From Solibacteraceae bacterium (lineage in GTDB: Bacteria; Acidobacteriota; Terriglobia; Bryobacterales; Bryobacteraceae): a stretch of 64,000 nucleotides of DNA. The DNA lies in NCBI GenBank assembly GCA_021324015.1, contig JAJPJX010000059.1:1-64000 (forward strand). Reading direction: 5' to 3'. Below, in pieces: positions 33,018 through 42,063 of this stretch (position 1 is the stretch's first letter; the number at the start of each line of letters is the position of its first letter). The position numbers and the translations under genes are program-made. The notes beneath the pieces were generated by a model that saw nothing but the letters and a program-made list of their open reading frames with translations, did not search any database and was not told the origin of the DNA.

Positions 33018-34313
33018 GTGAGAAATTACGGGCTCTCTCTGCTTCTGGCAACGTGTGCCTTCGCCCAGGCGGATTACGATCTGCTGCTCAAGGGCGGGCA
33101 CGTCATCGATGGCAAGAATCATCTCAGCGCCGTCCGCGATGTCGCCATCAAGGATGGCCGCATCGCTGCGGTCGCCGCGGATATCCCCGCCTCGCAGGCC
33201 TTCAAGGTGGTGAATGTCGGCGGCCTCTACGTCACGCCCGGCCTGGTGGACATTCACGTGCACGTCTACGCCGGCACCGGCGAGCGGCGCTCCTACGCGG
33301 GAGATCTGAGCGTCTACCCGGACGGCTTCACGTTCCGCAACGGCGTCACCAGCGTGGCGGACGCCGGCAGTTCCGGGTGGCGCAACTTCGAAGACTTTAA
33401 GGACCGCGTCATCGACCGCTCGCGGACCCGTGTGCTGGCCTTCATCAATATCGTCGGCGCCGGCATGCGCGGCGGCAAATTCGAGCAGAACATCGAGGAC
33501 ATGCAGGCGAAACCCACCGCCGAGATGGCCCTCAAGTACAAGGGTCTGATCGTGGGCGTCAAGTCCGCCCATTTCGCGGGTCCGGAATGGACCCCCTACG
33601 AGCAGGCCGTGGAGGCGGGCAAGATCGCCGACATCCCCGTAATGATCGATTACGGCGCCAAGCGGGTCGAGCGCCCGCTGTACGACCTGCTGACCCGCGT
33701 CTTGCGGCCCGGCGACATCTACACCCACTGCTACTCCGGCCTGCGCGGCGAGCAGGACGATACTAAGGGCCCCAGCAAGGCCATGATCGAAGGCCGAAAG
33801 CGCGGCATCATCTTCGACGTGGGCCACGGCGGCGGCAGCTTCCTCTGGCGCGTGGCCGTGCCTTTGATGCAGGCCGGCTTTACCCCGGACTCCATCTCCA
33901 CCGACCTGCACGTGGGCAGCATGAACGCCGGTATGAAAGACATGCTGAACGTCATGGATAAGTTCCTGGCCATGGGCATGTCTCTGGACGACGTGATCGT
34001 ACGTTCCACCTGGAACCCGGCGCGCGAGATCAAGCACGAAGAACTCGGCAACCTCTCTGTGGGTGCTCCGGCCGACGTGGCCGTGCTGCGTGTTGAAAAC
34101 GGCCGCTTCGGCTTCGTGGACATGTACGGCGCGCGCATGGACGGCACCCAGAAGCTGATCTGCGAGCTCACCGTCCGCAACGGGAAGGTGGTCTACGACC
34201 TGAACGGCATCTCGCGCCAGCGCTGGGACCAACTCCCGCCGGATTACGGCCGCCAGGGCAATGCTCGCTGGGACGGCTACGCCGGCTATCCGGCGCGCCG
34301 GCAGCAACACTAG
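33018..34313 (+). CDS. exported amidohydrolase/deacetylase-family metallohydrolase
   Basis: 431 residues from a GTG. A short signal peptide (LLLATCAFAQ) precedes a dihydroorotase-like amidohydrolase: LLLKGGHVIDGKN, metal ligands in VDIHVHVY, the lysine likely to be carbamylated in GVKSAHF, His in YTHCYSG, GHGGGSF, and the catalytic Asp in STDLHVGSM; STWNPAREI and GAPADVAVLRV close the small domain. The COG3964 branch hydrolyses N-acetylated amino acids or cyclic amides. Export makes it unusual for this family. Preceded by a small exported protein. Confidence 0.88.
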   Translation: MRNYGLSLLLATCAFAQADYDLLLKGGHVIDGKNHLSAVRDVAIKDGRIAAVAADIPASQAFKVVNVGGLYVTPGLVDIHVHVYAGTGERRSYAGDLSVYPDGFTFRNGVTSVADAGSSGWRNFEDFKDRVIDRSRTRVLAFINIVGAGMRGGKFEQNIEDMQAKPTAEMALKYKGLIVGVKSAHFAGPEWTPYEQAVEAGKIADIPVMIDYGAKRVERPLYDLLTRVLRPGDIYTHCYSGLRGEQDDTKGPSKAMIEGRKRGIIFDVGHGGGSFLWRVAVPLMQAGFTPDSISTDLHVGSMNAGMKDMLNVMDKFLAMGMSLDDVIVRSTWNPAREIKHEELGNLSVGAPADVAVLRVENGRFGFVDMYGARMDGTQKLICELTVRNGKVVYDLNGISRQRWDQLPPDYGRQGNARWDGYAGYPARRQQH

Positions 34314-34353
34314 GCGCCGCTCGTCTCTCCGCGCCGGGTGCTACCCTGTGGGC

Positions 34354-34665
34354 ATGGAGAGACCGCCGCCAAGCGATTCATCCTTTTCGGATCGCCATGA
34401 TGTGGTGAAGGTCGTCTGCCTCTGGCGCAACGGTGCGTGCCACCGTATCGAAATCGTAGAGCGCGCTGCGAATCCCGGCGATCCGGTGACCTACGCCGCA
34501 CTCCTGTGGATGGAGCAGGAACATGGACCGGGCCGCCGGGTTCTCGTGCGGGACGTGACCTTTCCCTGGGTGCACCACGGCAGCGCCGACTCGGCCCTGG
34601 AGCACGCCATCGGGTTTCTGGAGGCGCGCTGGAAGCCGCCCGCCGGCCTGGAAGCGGAGCCCTGA
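34354..34665 (+). CDS. hypothetical protein
   Basis: 103 residues, no signal or membrane segment. The strands VVKVVCLWRNGACHRIEIVER and the helix ALEHAIGFLEARWKPP look like a small alpha/beta fold, and third-position GC is as high as in neighbours. No family recognised and no clear ribosome site (GTGGGC). It stands alone between the amidohydrolase and the promoter of the enolase-family gene. Confidence 0.45.
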   Translation: MERPPPSDSSFSDRHDVVKVVCLWRNGACHRIEIVERAANPGDPVTYAALLWMEQEHGPGRRVLVRDVTFPWVHHGSADSALEHAIGFLEARWKPPAGLEAEP

Positions 34666-34761
34666 TCCGCCCGCTGGGCCGCGCCGCTGGAACAGCGGCT
34701 TGCAATGCGATGCACAGGCCCTGGGGCCAAGCGCCATCTGAGCGCTGGATCGATCCCGGAA

Positions 34762-34789
34762 TTGACAACCCGGTTCGGGCCGCTATAGC
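34762..34789 (+). promoter_or_regulatory. sigma-70-like promoter of the enolase-superfamily gene
   Basis: Consensus TTGACA (34762-34767), 16 bases, TATAGC (34784-34789); an AGGGAGAA ribosome site and ATG (34815) follow. Confidence 0.55.
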
Positions 34790-34814
34790 GTAAGCAACCA
34801 GGGAGAACAACCTC

Positions 34815-36200
34815 ATGTCGGACTCTAAGCTGGGAATAGGACGCCGCCGCCTCTTGGGAGCGGCAGGCACGGCCGCTTTTGCGTCTATGCTCGAGGCCGG
34901 AAACGCCGCGGGCGAGCCGCTGCAAGCCGGCGGCGTCAACCGCAATTCCGCGCCCAGCCAGTTGCGCATTACGGACATGCGCGCCATCCGCATCGCGTCC
35001 AATTACGACTACCCCATCATCCGCATCGATACCAACCAGGGCGTTTACGGGCTCGGTGAAGTCCGCGACGCCGGCAACGAAGGCATGGCCCTGGTGCTCA
35101 AGCCGCACATCATGGGCCGCAACCCGCTGCAGATCGAGCCGATCCTGGACAGAGTGCGTAACTTTACCAACCAGCGCCGCTTCGGGGGCGGCTACAGCGC
35201 GTTGGACATGGCTCTGCACGATATCGCCGGCAAGGTCTACAACGTGCCCGCCTGGCGGCTGATCGGTTCCCAGTACCGCGACCGCGTCCGCTGCTACTGC
35301 GACACCACCGAGAGCACTAGCCCTGAGATCTACGCCAAGCGCATGGCCGCCCGCAAAAAGATGGGGTTCACCTTCTTCAAGATGGACATCATGCCCTCGA
35401 TGATCCGCCATCGCCCCGGCGGCTTGAACACGCGCGGCGTGGCCACCGCCAAGGGCCTGGAAATGTACGGCGAATTCATCCAGGCCGTGCGGGACGCCAT
35501 TGGCTGGGACCAGCCCCTGGCCGCCGACCATTTCGGCCCGCTGAACGTGAACGACGCCATCCGCCACGCCCGCTATTTCGAAAAGTTCGAGCTCGCCTGG
35601 GCCGAGGACCTGCTCCAGGTGGGCACGCTGGGCAGCGGCGATGCTCCCAAAAACTGGCGCGCCTATAAGGAAATCAAGGAATCCACCATCACCCCCATCA
35701 ACACGGGCGAGAGCCTGTTCGGTCTGGAGGAGGGCTTCCGCCCGCTCATCGAGAACAACGCGGTAGACCTCATCCACCCCGACCCGCTCACCTCGGGCGG
35801 CATCCGCGAGACCAAGCGGATCAGCGACTTCGCCTCCATGTTCGGCATTCCTACGGCGGTCCACTTTGCGGGCTCGCCGGTGGGCTGCATGGCTTCAGTC
35901 CACATGATCTCGACGCTGAAAGACTTCCTGGTGATGGAGAATCACGCCGTGGATATCCCCTGGTGGGGCGATCTGGTCACCGGCCCATCCAAGCCGATTA
36001 TCCAGAATGGCTACATCCCGGTGCCTACCTCGCCGGGGTTGGGCGTGGAATTGAACGAGGAGGCCTGCCGCGCCCACCTGCGTGTCCCCGGCTACTTCGA
36101 GCCGACGCCGCAGTTCGACCGCTACATCCTGGATGAATTCCGCACCGGAGGCCCCTACCCGCACCTGGATGAAAACGGAAACCTCGTAAACACCCGATAA
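34815..36200 (+). CDS. Tat-exported mandelate racemase/muconate lactonizing enzyme family protein
   Basis: 461 residues. The N-terminus has a Tat signal (GRRRLLGAAGTAAF, then a cleavage region near residue 32). Capping domain followed by the enolase-superfamily barrel: Lys in FFKMDI, metal ligands Asp in LAADHFG, Glu in AWAEDLL and Glu in NTGESLFG, and a His in VHFAGSPVG. Members dehydrate or racemise acid sugars or related acids. A folded, exported version is unusual and implies work in the periplasm on extracellular acid sugars. The gene has its own promoter and a dispersed repeat after its stop. Confidence 0.88.
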   Translation: MSDSKLGIGRRRLLGAAGTAAFASMLEAGNAAGEPLQAGGVNRNSAPSQLRITDMRAIRIASNYDYPIIRIDTNQGVYGLGEVRDAGNEGMALVLKPHIMGRNPLQIEPILDRVRNFTNQRRFGGGYSALDMALHDIAGKVYNVPAWRLIGSQYRDRVRCYCDTTESTSPEIYAKRMAARKKMGFTFFKMDIMPSMIRHRPGGLNTRGVATAKGLEMYGEFIQAVRDAIGWDQPLAADHFGPLNVNDAIRHARYFEKFELAWAEDLLQVGTLGSGDAPKNWRAYKEIKESTITPINTGESLFGLEEGFRPLIENNAVDLIHPDPLTSGGIRETKRISDFASMFGIPTAVHFAGSPVGCMASVHMISTLKDFLVMENHAVDIPWWGDLVTGPSKPIIQNGYIPVPTSPGLGVELNEEACRAHLRVPGYFEPTPQFDRYILDEFRTGGPYPHLDENGNLVNTR

Positions 36201-36224
36201 CCGGCCGGGCCTCCACAAGGGCTG

Positions 36225-36250
36225 CCGAGTCGCGACCGTCAGGGAGCGGT
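36225..36250. repeat. dispersed intergenic repeat, copy 4
   Basis: CCGAGTCGCGACC followed by GTCAGGGAGCGGT, in the gap between two convergent genes (36200 and 36268). Confidence 0.7.
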
Positions 36251-36267
36251 GTGCTCTCCGCGCCCAG

Positions 36268-37725
36268 CTACCGCCCATCCCCCGGCTTCCGCCCGCCGTT
36301 GAACATGTCCGGCTTGGGCGTGTCCGAAGGCCAATAGCCGCGCGGATCCTCCTTCCACGGCTTGCCGCACAGCCGCGAAAGAACGCTCCACTCCGGCGCG
36401 CCCAGGTCCGGATCCGGGTGGTAGACAAAGCGCCTCAGTCCCGCGCGCTGCGAGGCTGCCAGGATCCGCTCCAGATCCCGCGCGGGCATGGGATCCCCGG
36501 CGTGCGGGCTGCGCCCGGTGGACACCCATGCCAGCACCTTCCGGTCGTCTCCCACGGCTTCCAGCGCGCGCCGCGTTTCCTGGTAGACCACTTTGTCAAA
36601 GAACTCATCCGGAAATCCCATCTCCATGTCCGCTACCGAATGAATGCCGGGAAGCTCGATCCCGAACCACGCCTTCACCACCGCGAACGCGTCTGCTTCG
36701 CTCAGGCGCGGATTCCACTCCAGGATCCGCCGGACCCAGCGCGCCAGGGTGCCGTACATCCCGTCGAATCCGCGATTCCAGAAATAGTGCTTGGGAAACA
36801 GGTAGTCGAAGTACGGGTGCATGCGCTGGTAGTCCTGCGTGGTGAGCATCGAGAAGGTCGGCGCGCGCGGGATGGCCCCCAGCCTGACTTTGCGGTTCAG
36901 CTTGTCGATCTGCTCGCGCACGGCCGCGAAATACCGCAGGGAGGTTTCCTGCCGCGCCCGCAGCCAGTAGAGTGCGTCCTCGTTGATATCGAACAGGGTC
37001 AGTCCGTTGAGCACGCCCGCCGGCGAGTGGTAGCGCACCTGCGCCGGCGTGAAGCGGTGAAATTGCTCGCGCAGGTGCAGCATGCCGCGCTCGTAGCGCG
37101 CTGCGTCCATGCCCAGCGCCGCCAGCCGCTGCTTCTCCCACGCGCGCACTTCGAAGACTTCCCCGCCGTGGTGGAACGCCAGTTCGTAATGATGCTCGCC
37201 GGCGCCGTCGATGATCACGCCGCGCGCCTGCGGATAGGCGTTCATGGTGTCCTGCACCCCGGCGGCAAATCCTACCGCGCCGAACGGGTCCCGCGCGGGC
37301 GGCAGCGCGCCGCCGCCGCGGCCCGCCCCGAAGATCAGGATCTCCCAGCCGCGCCGCGCCGCGTCGTCCAGCAGGGCGTGGAAGCGCTTTTCCTTGGCCG
37401 GGTCCCGCGGCGATTCCGCGGGCGGCGTCACGCCGAAGGACCGGTACACTTTCGGATCCGCCGGAAAGCAGGGGTAGGGCTTGCCGTCCGCCCCCACGAA
37501 CTGCATGTATCCCACGATGATGCCGCGTACGCCGCCTTCCGCCCAGGCGTCGAAGATGCGCTGGTAATCCTCCATCCAGCGCTCCAGCGGGCTGTGGCAG
37601 AAGATCCACGCGGTCATCGGGTGCGCCGGCGCGGTTTGGGCCGAAACCGCCGCGGCGGCCGGGAGCGCGCCGCCGAGAAATATCCGTCGCGTGAGGGCCA
37701 GGCCTCCAATCGCCGTTGGCTGCAT
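36268..37725 (-). CDS. Tat-exported protein, probable TIM-barrel glycosidase-like, unknown
   Basis: 485 residues. Twin-arginine signal (TRRIFLGGALPAAAAVSAQ). The body looks like a TIM barrel of the glycoside-hydrolase kind: strand-like GIIVGYMQF, GWEILIFGAG, ARGVIIDGAGEHHYEL, VRLGAIPRAPTFSM, FDYLFPKHYFWNRGFDGMYGT and KVLAWVSTGR. A His/Glu pair (GEHHYE) could be catalytic. I do not recognise the family and give no substrate. Divergent from the SatP-like permease gene; 17 bases downstream of its stop lies a dispersed repeat. Confidence 0.65.
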   Translation of the reverse strand: MQPTAIGGLALTRRIFLGGALPAAAAVSAQTAPAHPMTAWIFCHSPLERWMEDYQRIFDAWAEGGVRGIIVGYMQFVGADGKPYPCFPADPKVYRSFGVTPPAESPRDPAKEKRFHALLDDAARRGWEILIFGAGRGGGALPPARDPFGAVGFAAGVQDTMNAYPQARGVIIDGAGEHHYELAFHHGGEVFEVRAWEKQRLAALGMDAARYERGMLHLREQFHRFTPAQVRYHSPAGVLNGLTLFDINEDALYWLRARQETSLRYFAAVREQIDKLNRKVRLGAIPRAPTFSMLTTQDYQRMHPYFDYLFPKHYFWNRGFDGMYGTLARWVRRILEWNPRLSEADAFAVVKAWFGIELPGIHSVADMEMGFPDEFFDKVVYQETRRALEAVGDDRKVLAWVSTGRSPHAGDPMPARDLERILAASQRAGLRRFVYHPDPDLGAPEWSVLSRLCGKPWKEDPRGYWPSDTPKPDMFNGGRKPGDGR

Positions 37726-37834
37726 ACCTGGTACGGTAGCACGCGGTATGCTCGGCTATTCCGCAAAATCACGAGCGTGCATCCGGGAGAGTGTTATATA
37801 CTCGCTCGCGATCCACGAGATTAGGAGGAATGGA

Positions 37835-38440
37835 ATGTCGAACACTGCGCCCATGGCTAACCCCGCGCCGCTGGGGTTGGCCGGGTTCGGACTGACCACG
37901 GTAGTGCTGAGTGCCATCAATGCGGGGTTGTTGCAGGGAGATGCGCCTACCCTGACCGCCGTGGTCGTCCCGCTGGCGTTTGCCTATGGGGGCCTGGGGC
38001 AGATCATTGCCGGGGTCCTGGAGTTCAAAAACGGCAACACCTTCGGCACCGTGGCCTTCACCTCCTATGGGCTGTTCTGGTGGTGGTACGCCTTCCTGCT
38101 GTGGACCGTGGGCGCCGGGTGGATCAAACCGCCGGCGGCGAACGCCGTGGGCCTCACGCTGCTGGTCTGGGGCGTCTTCACGCTCTACATGTGGATTGCC
38201 ACCTTCCGCGCCAATCGGGCTGTCTGGAGCGTCTTTCTGCTGCTGTGGCTTACCTTCTTCTTCCTGGCGGCGGGCGACCTGGGGATGGGCGCGGCATGCC
38301 ACACCGCCGGAGGCTGGCTCGGGCTGCTCACCGGCATCGACGCGCTGTTTGTCTCCTTTGCCGAAGTGGTCAACGCTACATTCGGCAGGACCGTCATCCC
38401 CCTGGGATCTCCGATCCTGGCCGCGCAGTCCGGAAAATAG
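37835..38440 (+). CDS. satP: GPR1/FUN34/YaaH (SatP) family acetate/succinate permease
   Basis: 201 residues, six membrane helices, with the family signature NPAPLGLAGFGLTT close to the N-terminus. SatP-type permeases take up acetate and succinate with protons across the inner membrane. TTAGGAGGAATGGAATG is an ideal ribosome site; TATACT at 37797-37802 could be its -10. Likely serves carbon supply from short-chain acids. Neighbours give no further hint. Confidence 0.9.
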   Translation: MSNTAPMANPAPLGLAGFGLTTVVLSAINAGLLQGDAPTLTAVVVPLAFAYGGLGQIIAGVLEFKNGNTFGTVAFTSYGLFWWWYAFLLWTVGAGWIKPPAANAVGLTLLVWGVFTLYMWIATFRANRAVWSVFLLLWLTFFFLAAGDLGMGAACHTAGGWLGLLTGIDALFVSFAEVVNATFGRTVIPLGSPILAAQSGK

Positions 38441-38729
38441 ACTGGCTATGCGTGCGGCTTCGCCGCTGAGATGTTGAGCAGACCGAAAAGCTCTGTGGGC
38501 GACGACGTGGCGGCGGTTGCCCCGAGTCTCAGCGCCCCTGCACCGTATTCTTTGACCGCCTGCCGATCTTCAATGGGAATCTTCTAAATTGACAGCCGTC
38601 AAATCGCCGCAAGGTAGTCGGCTGGAGTCGCAAATAGCCTCCAACGTTCGCCCATGGGACCGAGCCGCGACCGTCAGGGAGCGGTCGCACTCGCGAAAAG
38701 CGCATTGCCTCCGCTCCGGCTCGTCCGGA
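38441..38729. other. gap with dispersed repeat copy 5 and a small inverted repeat
   Basis: No convincing gene. Holds a full copy of the dispersed repeat at 38660-38685 (CCGAGCCGCGACC, then GTCAGGGAGCGGT), and the inverted repeat TTGAC, 4 bases, GTCAA at 38589-38602. Confidence 0.55.
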
Positions 38730-40658
38730 TCACGGCTGAACCCGTGCCCCCACCATCTCCAATCGTTCGATGTCGAACTCCCGGTACAAATCCAGGCAAA
38801 AAATCTCCGGCGCCTTCAGATAATCCACCGGCTCGTCGAACACCTGCCGCCAGGAGCGCAGGCCGTCGCGCACGGTGACGGCGCGGAACAGGCCCGGCTC
38901 GAGCGCCGCTGCCACCAGCGCCACCGCCTGCTGGCGCCGCCCGCGCGCCTCCAGCCGCCCCGCCGCGTGGCCCGAGCTTGTCCCTATCCACCGCGCCAGG
39001 GCGATCAACTGCGCCGCCTCCAGCCCCAGCGAGCGGTCCCCCATGGTGGCCAGCATGCGGTCGTAGACCGGGTAGTAGTATGTGGGCGGCGCCGCGTCGC
39101 CGGTGAACAGCAGGTCCGCGGCCAGCACCTGCTCGCCGCGGTTCACTCGCTCGGAAATCGCCGCGCCCGCCGCCTTCCTGCCTTCATCGTCCAGCACGAT
39201 GGTCCAGGGCGCATTGTCGCGCGTGGCGGTGGCCTTGAGCCAGGTGCCGCTCGCGCTCAGCGCATTGTCGAAGTCGAAGCGGTAACCGATGGTCTTCAAC
39301 CCGCCGCCCCAGGAATTGGCCACCGGCCACGCGGATTCCACGTCCACCCGGCGATACTTCACCAGGCCCTCCAGCTTGTGCCGCTCCCCGGCCGCCCATG
39401 TGCTTCGCGCCGTGGGTTCCGGCGGTACGGCCGGGCGGCGGATCTCCCCCGCCAGCCGGCGCGCCAGCCCCAGAATCGTCAGGTTGTCCACCGGCAGCCC
39501 CACCGCGAGCTGCTCCGAGGTGCGCAACTCCGCCTCCGCCGGAATCTCCGCCGGCGCGGCCCCCAGTTGGAAATACCGGGCGAAGAACGCGTAAGAGTGC
39601 AGGCGATTATCCAACTGGTAGTTGTGATCTCCGGGGTCGGTGTTCGCGTACCACGAGAAACGGTCCTCCGCGCCGAAAAGCCGGAAAATCGGGCGCACCT
39701 GGTCGTACAGAAACGGTTTCATGCGCGGCGCCCGGAAGCAGCAACTGTCCGTCTCGTTGTAGATCAGCAGCGTAGGCCGCGGCGCCCGCATGGCGGTCAG
39801 GTGCATGTAGTCCAGCACCGCGTTGAAATCCGTGGCCGACTGTTCGTTGTCCCCCACCCATTCCGCCCCGCCCAGCGACATCCCCGAAAGGTAGCCCGCG
39901 TTGGGCAGCGCCGCCAGGATGCGCTCGTCCAGCGCGCCCAGCACGATCGCCTGCCAGCCGCCTCCCGAAAGCCCCGTGATGCCGATGCGCGCGCGGTCCA
40001 CCTGGGGGTGCTGCCAAAGATAATCCAGCCCCCGGCGCATGGCCAGGTAAAACAGCCCCAGCCCGTTGGCCCCCGCGAAATCCAGGTAGGCTTCGTTCCA
40101 ATGCACGTTCTCGGGGTGGGCCAGTTCGCCCATGCCGATCCATTCCAGGTTGAGCGCCAGGATGCCTTGCCGCGCCTGGTTGATCGAGCGCTTCTGGATG
40201 TACTCCATGGCCTTGCCGTCCGCCTCGTGGCCGTTCACATTGAGGATCGCCGGCATGCCCGCGCGCAGGTGTTCCGGTTCATAGAGCAGGGCCGCGGAGT
40301 GGAACCCCGGCACGATCTCGTAGCGCAACTTTCGCAGCCGGTAGCCCGGGCCCGCGCCGGCATTGCCCAGGTCCTCGAAGCGCGGCGGGGCCTCCACCCA
40401 CTCCCGGGGCCAGCCGTGGTACACCACCTCCCGCAAAACGCGCTCGCGCAGGCGCTGCGCCTCCGCCCTCCAGTCCTCCGCGCGGGCCGGCACTGCCAGT
40501 TTGGGGACCTCCTTCACCACGTAGCGCCGGATCTGCCAGGCCGTCACCTCGGCGCTTTGGAGCGGCTGCTCCATCGCCGCCCGCGCGGATTCCGCTGTGG
40601 TCTGCGCCAGCACCGCCTGCCCCAGCAGAAAGGCCGCCAGCGCGGCCCCGCACCGCAT
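38730..40658 (-). CDS. exported alpha/beta-hydrolase (acetyl-xylan-esterase/prolyl-oligopeptidase-like)
   Basis: 642 residues from the ATG at 40658, whose A shares the stop of the upstream gene (TGATG). Signal peptide to about residue 19 (VLAQ). Hydrolase core: NVNGHEADGK oxyanion region, nucleophile Ser in ITGLSGGGWQA, and a later Asp/His pair (ETDSCCF, DPGDHNYQL). A C-terminal domain of about 250 residues follows. Similar exported esterases of Acidobacteriota deacetylate glycans or release peptides. It is co-translated with the ceramidase-like protein, so an ester or amide of a lipid or sugar is plausible. Confidence 0.82.
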   Translation of the reverse strand: MRCGAALAAFLLGQAVLAQTTAESARAAMEQPLQSAEVTAWQIRRYVVKEVPKLAVPARAEDWRAEAQRLRERVLREVVYHGWPREWVEAPPRFEDLGNAGAGPGYRLRKLRYEIVPGFHSAALLYEPEHLRAGMPAILNVNGHEADGKAMEYIQKRSINQARQGILALNLEWIGMGELAHPENVHWNEAYLDFAGANGLGLFYLAMRRGLDYLWQHPQVDRARIGITGLSGGGWQAIVLGALDERILAALPNAGYLSGMSLGGAEWVGDNEQSATDFNAVLDYMHLTAMRAPRPTLLIYNETDSCCFRAPRMKPFLYDQVRPIFRLFGAEDRFSWYANTDPGDHNYQLDNRLHSYAFFARYFQLGAAPAEIPAEAELRTSEQLAVGLPVDNLTILGLARRLAGEIRRPAVPPEPTARSTWAAGERHKLEGLVKYRRVDVESAWPVANSWGGGLKTIGYRFDFDNALSASGTWLKATATRDNAPWTIVLDDEGRKAAGAAISERVNRGEQVLAADLLFTGDAAPPTYYYPVYDRMLATMGDRSLGLEAAQLIALARWIGTSSGHAAGRLEARGRRQQAVALVAAALEPGLFRAVTVRDGLRSWRQVFDEPVDYLKAPEIFCLDLYREFDIERLEMVGARVQP

Positions 40659-42007
40659 CAGTGCGCCCCGCCAGTCCGGCGCATCAGGTCGTCCACCTTG
40701 CCCGCGATGATCCCTTCCACCCCCGCGGCGAACGGTGCGGGCTGGCCGTACGGGATCATGGCGCCGCCGCCCTCGTAGCCGCCCTCCTCCAACACCCGCT
40801 CGGAGGGGATATACGCGAACACATCGTTCGAATAGCCGGCCACCCACAGGTCATCCCAGCCGTACTGCTTCTTGAAGCGCAGCGAGTAGTCCACCACCAC
40901 CTCGCCGCCCAGGATGATCCAGCTCAAACCGCCCCCGAATCGCCACACCTGCACCGGGTACGGGTAGCGGTCCGGCAGTTTCCCGTCGCGGTCCAAAATG
41001 CTCAGCATGTACTTGGCGTGGCGCGCCACGCTGGCATCGTGGCCGTGCAACCGGCTCTCGAACTCCGCGCGCGAGGGCGGCTTCTGAAACGGCACGTCCA
41101 CCAGGGCGAAGGCGGCCCGCACAGGGCCGGATTGCGGCCGCATCTTCCCGCGCAGCACCTCGTCCACCGCGGCCGCCAGGATCTGGCCGTATTTCCGGGC
41201 CAGGTCTACCGAGCGGCGCGGCAGTGGATTGGCGTCCGCGCCGCAGTCTTCCACGAACAGGGCGATGGCGCCCGGGTGCGCCTGTTCCAAAGCCTCCTGG
41301 GCGAAGCCGGCGTAGTCCCCGTTGATCTCGTAATCGGCCAGCACCGTGTTGTGGCACGCATAGCCGAACGCCACCGCGCGCAGGCTGCCATCCGCGCCGC
41401 GCACGCTGAGAACCGGAACGTCCTGGTCCACCGGCCCGGGCAGGTTCCGCCGCAGGGTGACGCGGCGGCGGTTCACAGCAAACCCCGCCACTCCCTGGCC
41501 GAAGGCCACCTGCGCCGGCTGCAAATTCGCGATGGCGCTGCCGATCACCTCCACCACCTGGCCGATCAGGCGCTCCGTATAGCGCTGGATCACCGGCTCC
41601 TGGTCCGGCGTCAGGGGGTATGCCGGGTGCAGCATCCGGCCGATCACCGGACCGCTGTGCGTGTGGGAAGAGTTGAGTGCCAGCCGCGCCCGCGGGATAC
41701 CGTACTTCTGCTGCACCTGCGCGGCGATCGGGTCGGAGACTTCGCGCGGGAAGCCCAGCAGATCGGAGGTCACCAGAACCGTGCGCGTGCCGGTCTCATC
41801 TTCCAGCACCAGCGCCTTGGCGTAGATCTCCTGGCGCACACCTTCGGAAGGCTTGGTGCGCATGCCGTAACCCGCCATCCAAATGGATTCCCGCGGAGTG
41901 ATGTCGATCTTTGCCGCGCCCGCCTTCCAGCGGCTTTGCGCCAGGGCCGGGGACTCTACCGCCGCGAACGCGCCGAGCGCCAGGAGGACCAGGAACCGTT
42001 TCGCCAT
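40658..42007 (-). CDS. neutral/alkaline ceramidase-like protein, exported
   Basis: 449 residues. Signal peptide to about residue 23 (SPALAQ). Then the N-terminal domain of neutral ceramidases: AAKIDITPRESIWMAGYG, VTSDLLGFPREV, the zinc-binding LNSSHTHSGP, AFGYACHNTVL and LFVEDCGADANP. Full ceramidases also have a C-terminal Ig-like domain that is reduced here, so the class of truncated ceramidase-like proteins common in Planctomycetes/Acidobacteriota fits better than a proven ceramidase. It would hydrolyse N-acyl bonds. Co-translated with an esterase; a GH30 (possible glucosylceramidase family) is in the same window. Confidence 0.85.
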   Translation of the reverse strand: MAKRFLVLLALGAFAAVESPALAQSRWKAGAAKIDITPRESIWMAGYGMRTKPSEGVRQEIYAKALVLEDETGTRTVLVTSDLLGFPREVSDPIAAQVQQKYGIPRARLALNSSHTHSGPVIGRMLHPAYPLTPDQEPVIQRYTERLIGQVVEVIGSAIANLQPAQVAFGQGVAGFAVNRRRVTLRRNLPGPVDQDVPVLSVRGADGSLRAVAFGYACHNTVLADYEINGDYAGFAQEALEQAHPGAIALFVEDCGADANPLPRRSVDLARKYGQILAAAVDEVLRGKMRPQSGPVRAAFALVDVPFQKPPSRAEFESRLHGHDASVARHAKYMLSILDRDGKLPDRYPYPVQVWRFGGGLSWIILGGEVVVDYSLRFKKQYGWDDLWVAGYSNDVFAYIPSERVLEEGGYEGGGAMIPYGQPAPFAAGVEGIIAGKVDDLMRRTGGAH

Positions 42008-42063
42008 GTCACGGTCATGATATCCCGATTACTGGCCGGCCCGAAGCGGCTTTGGCCGGGCGC

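Noticed and set aside
34310-35002. Minus-strand frame over the start of the enolase-family gene
   Set aside because: Shadow of two plus-strand genes; no family features.
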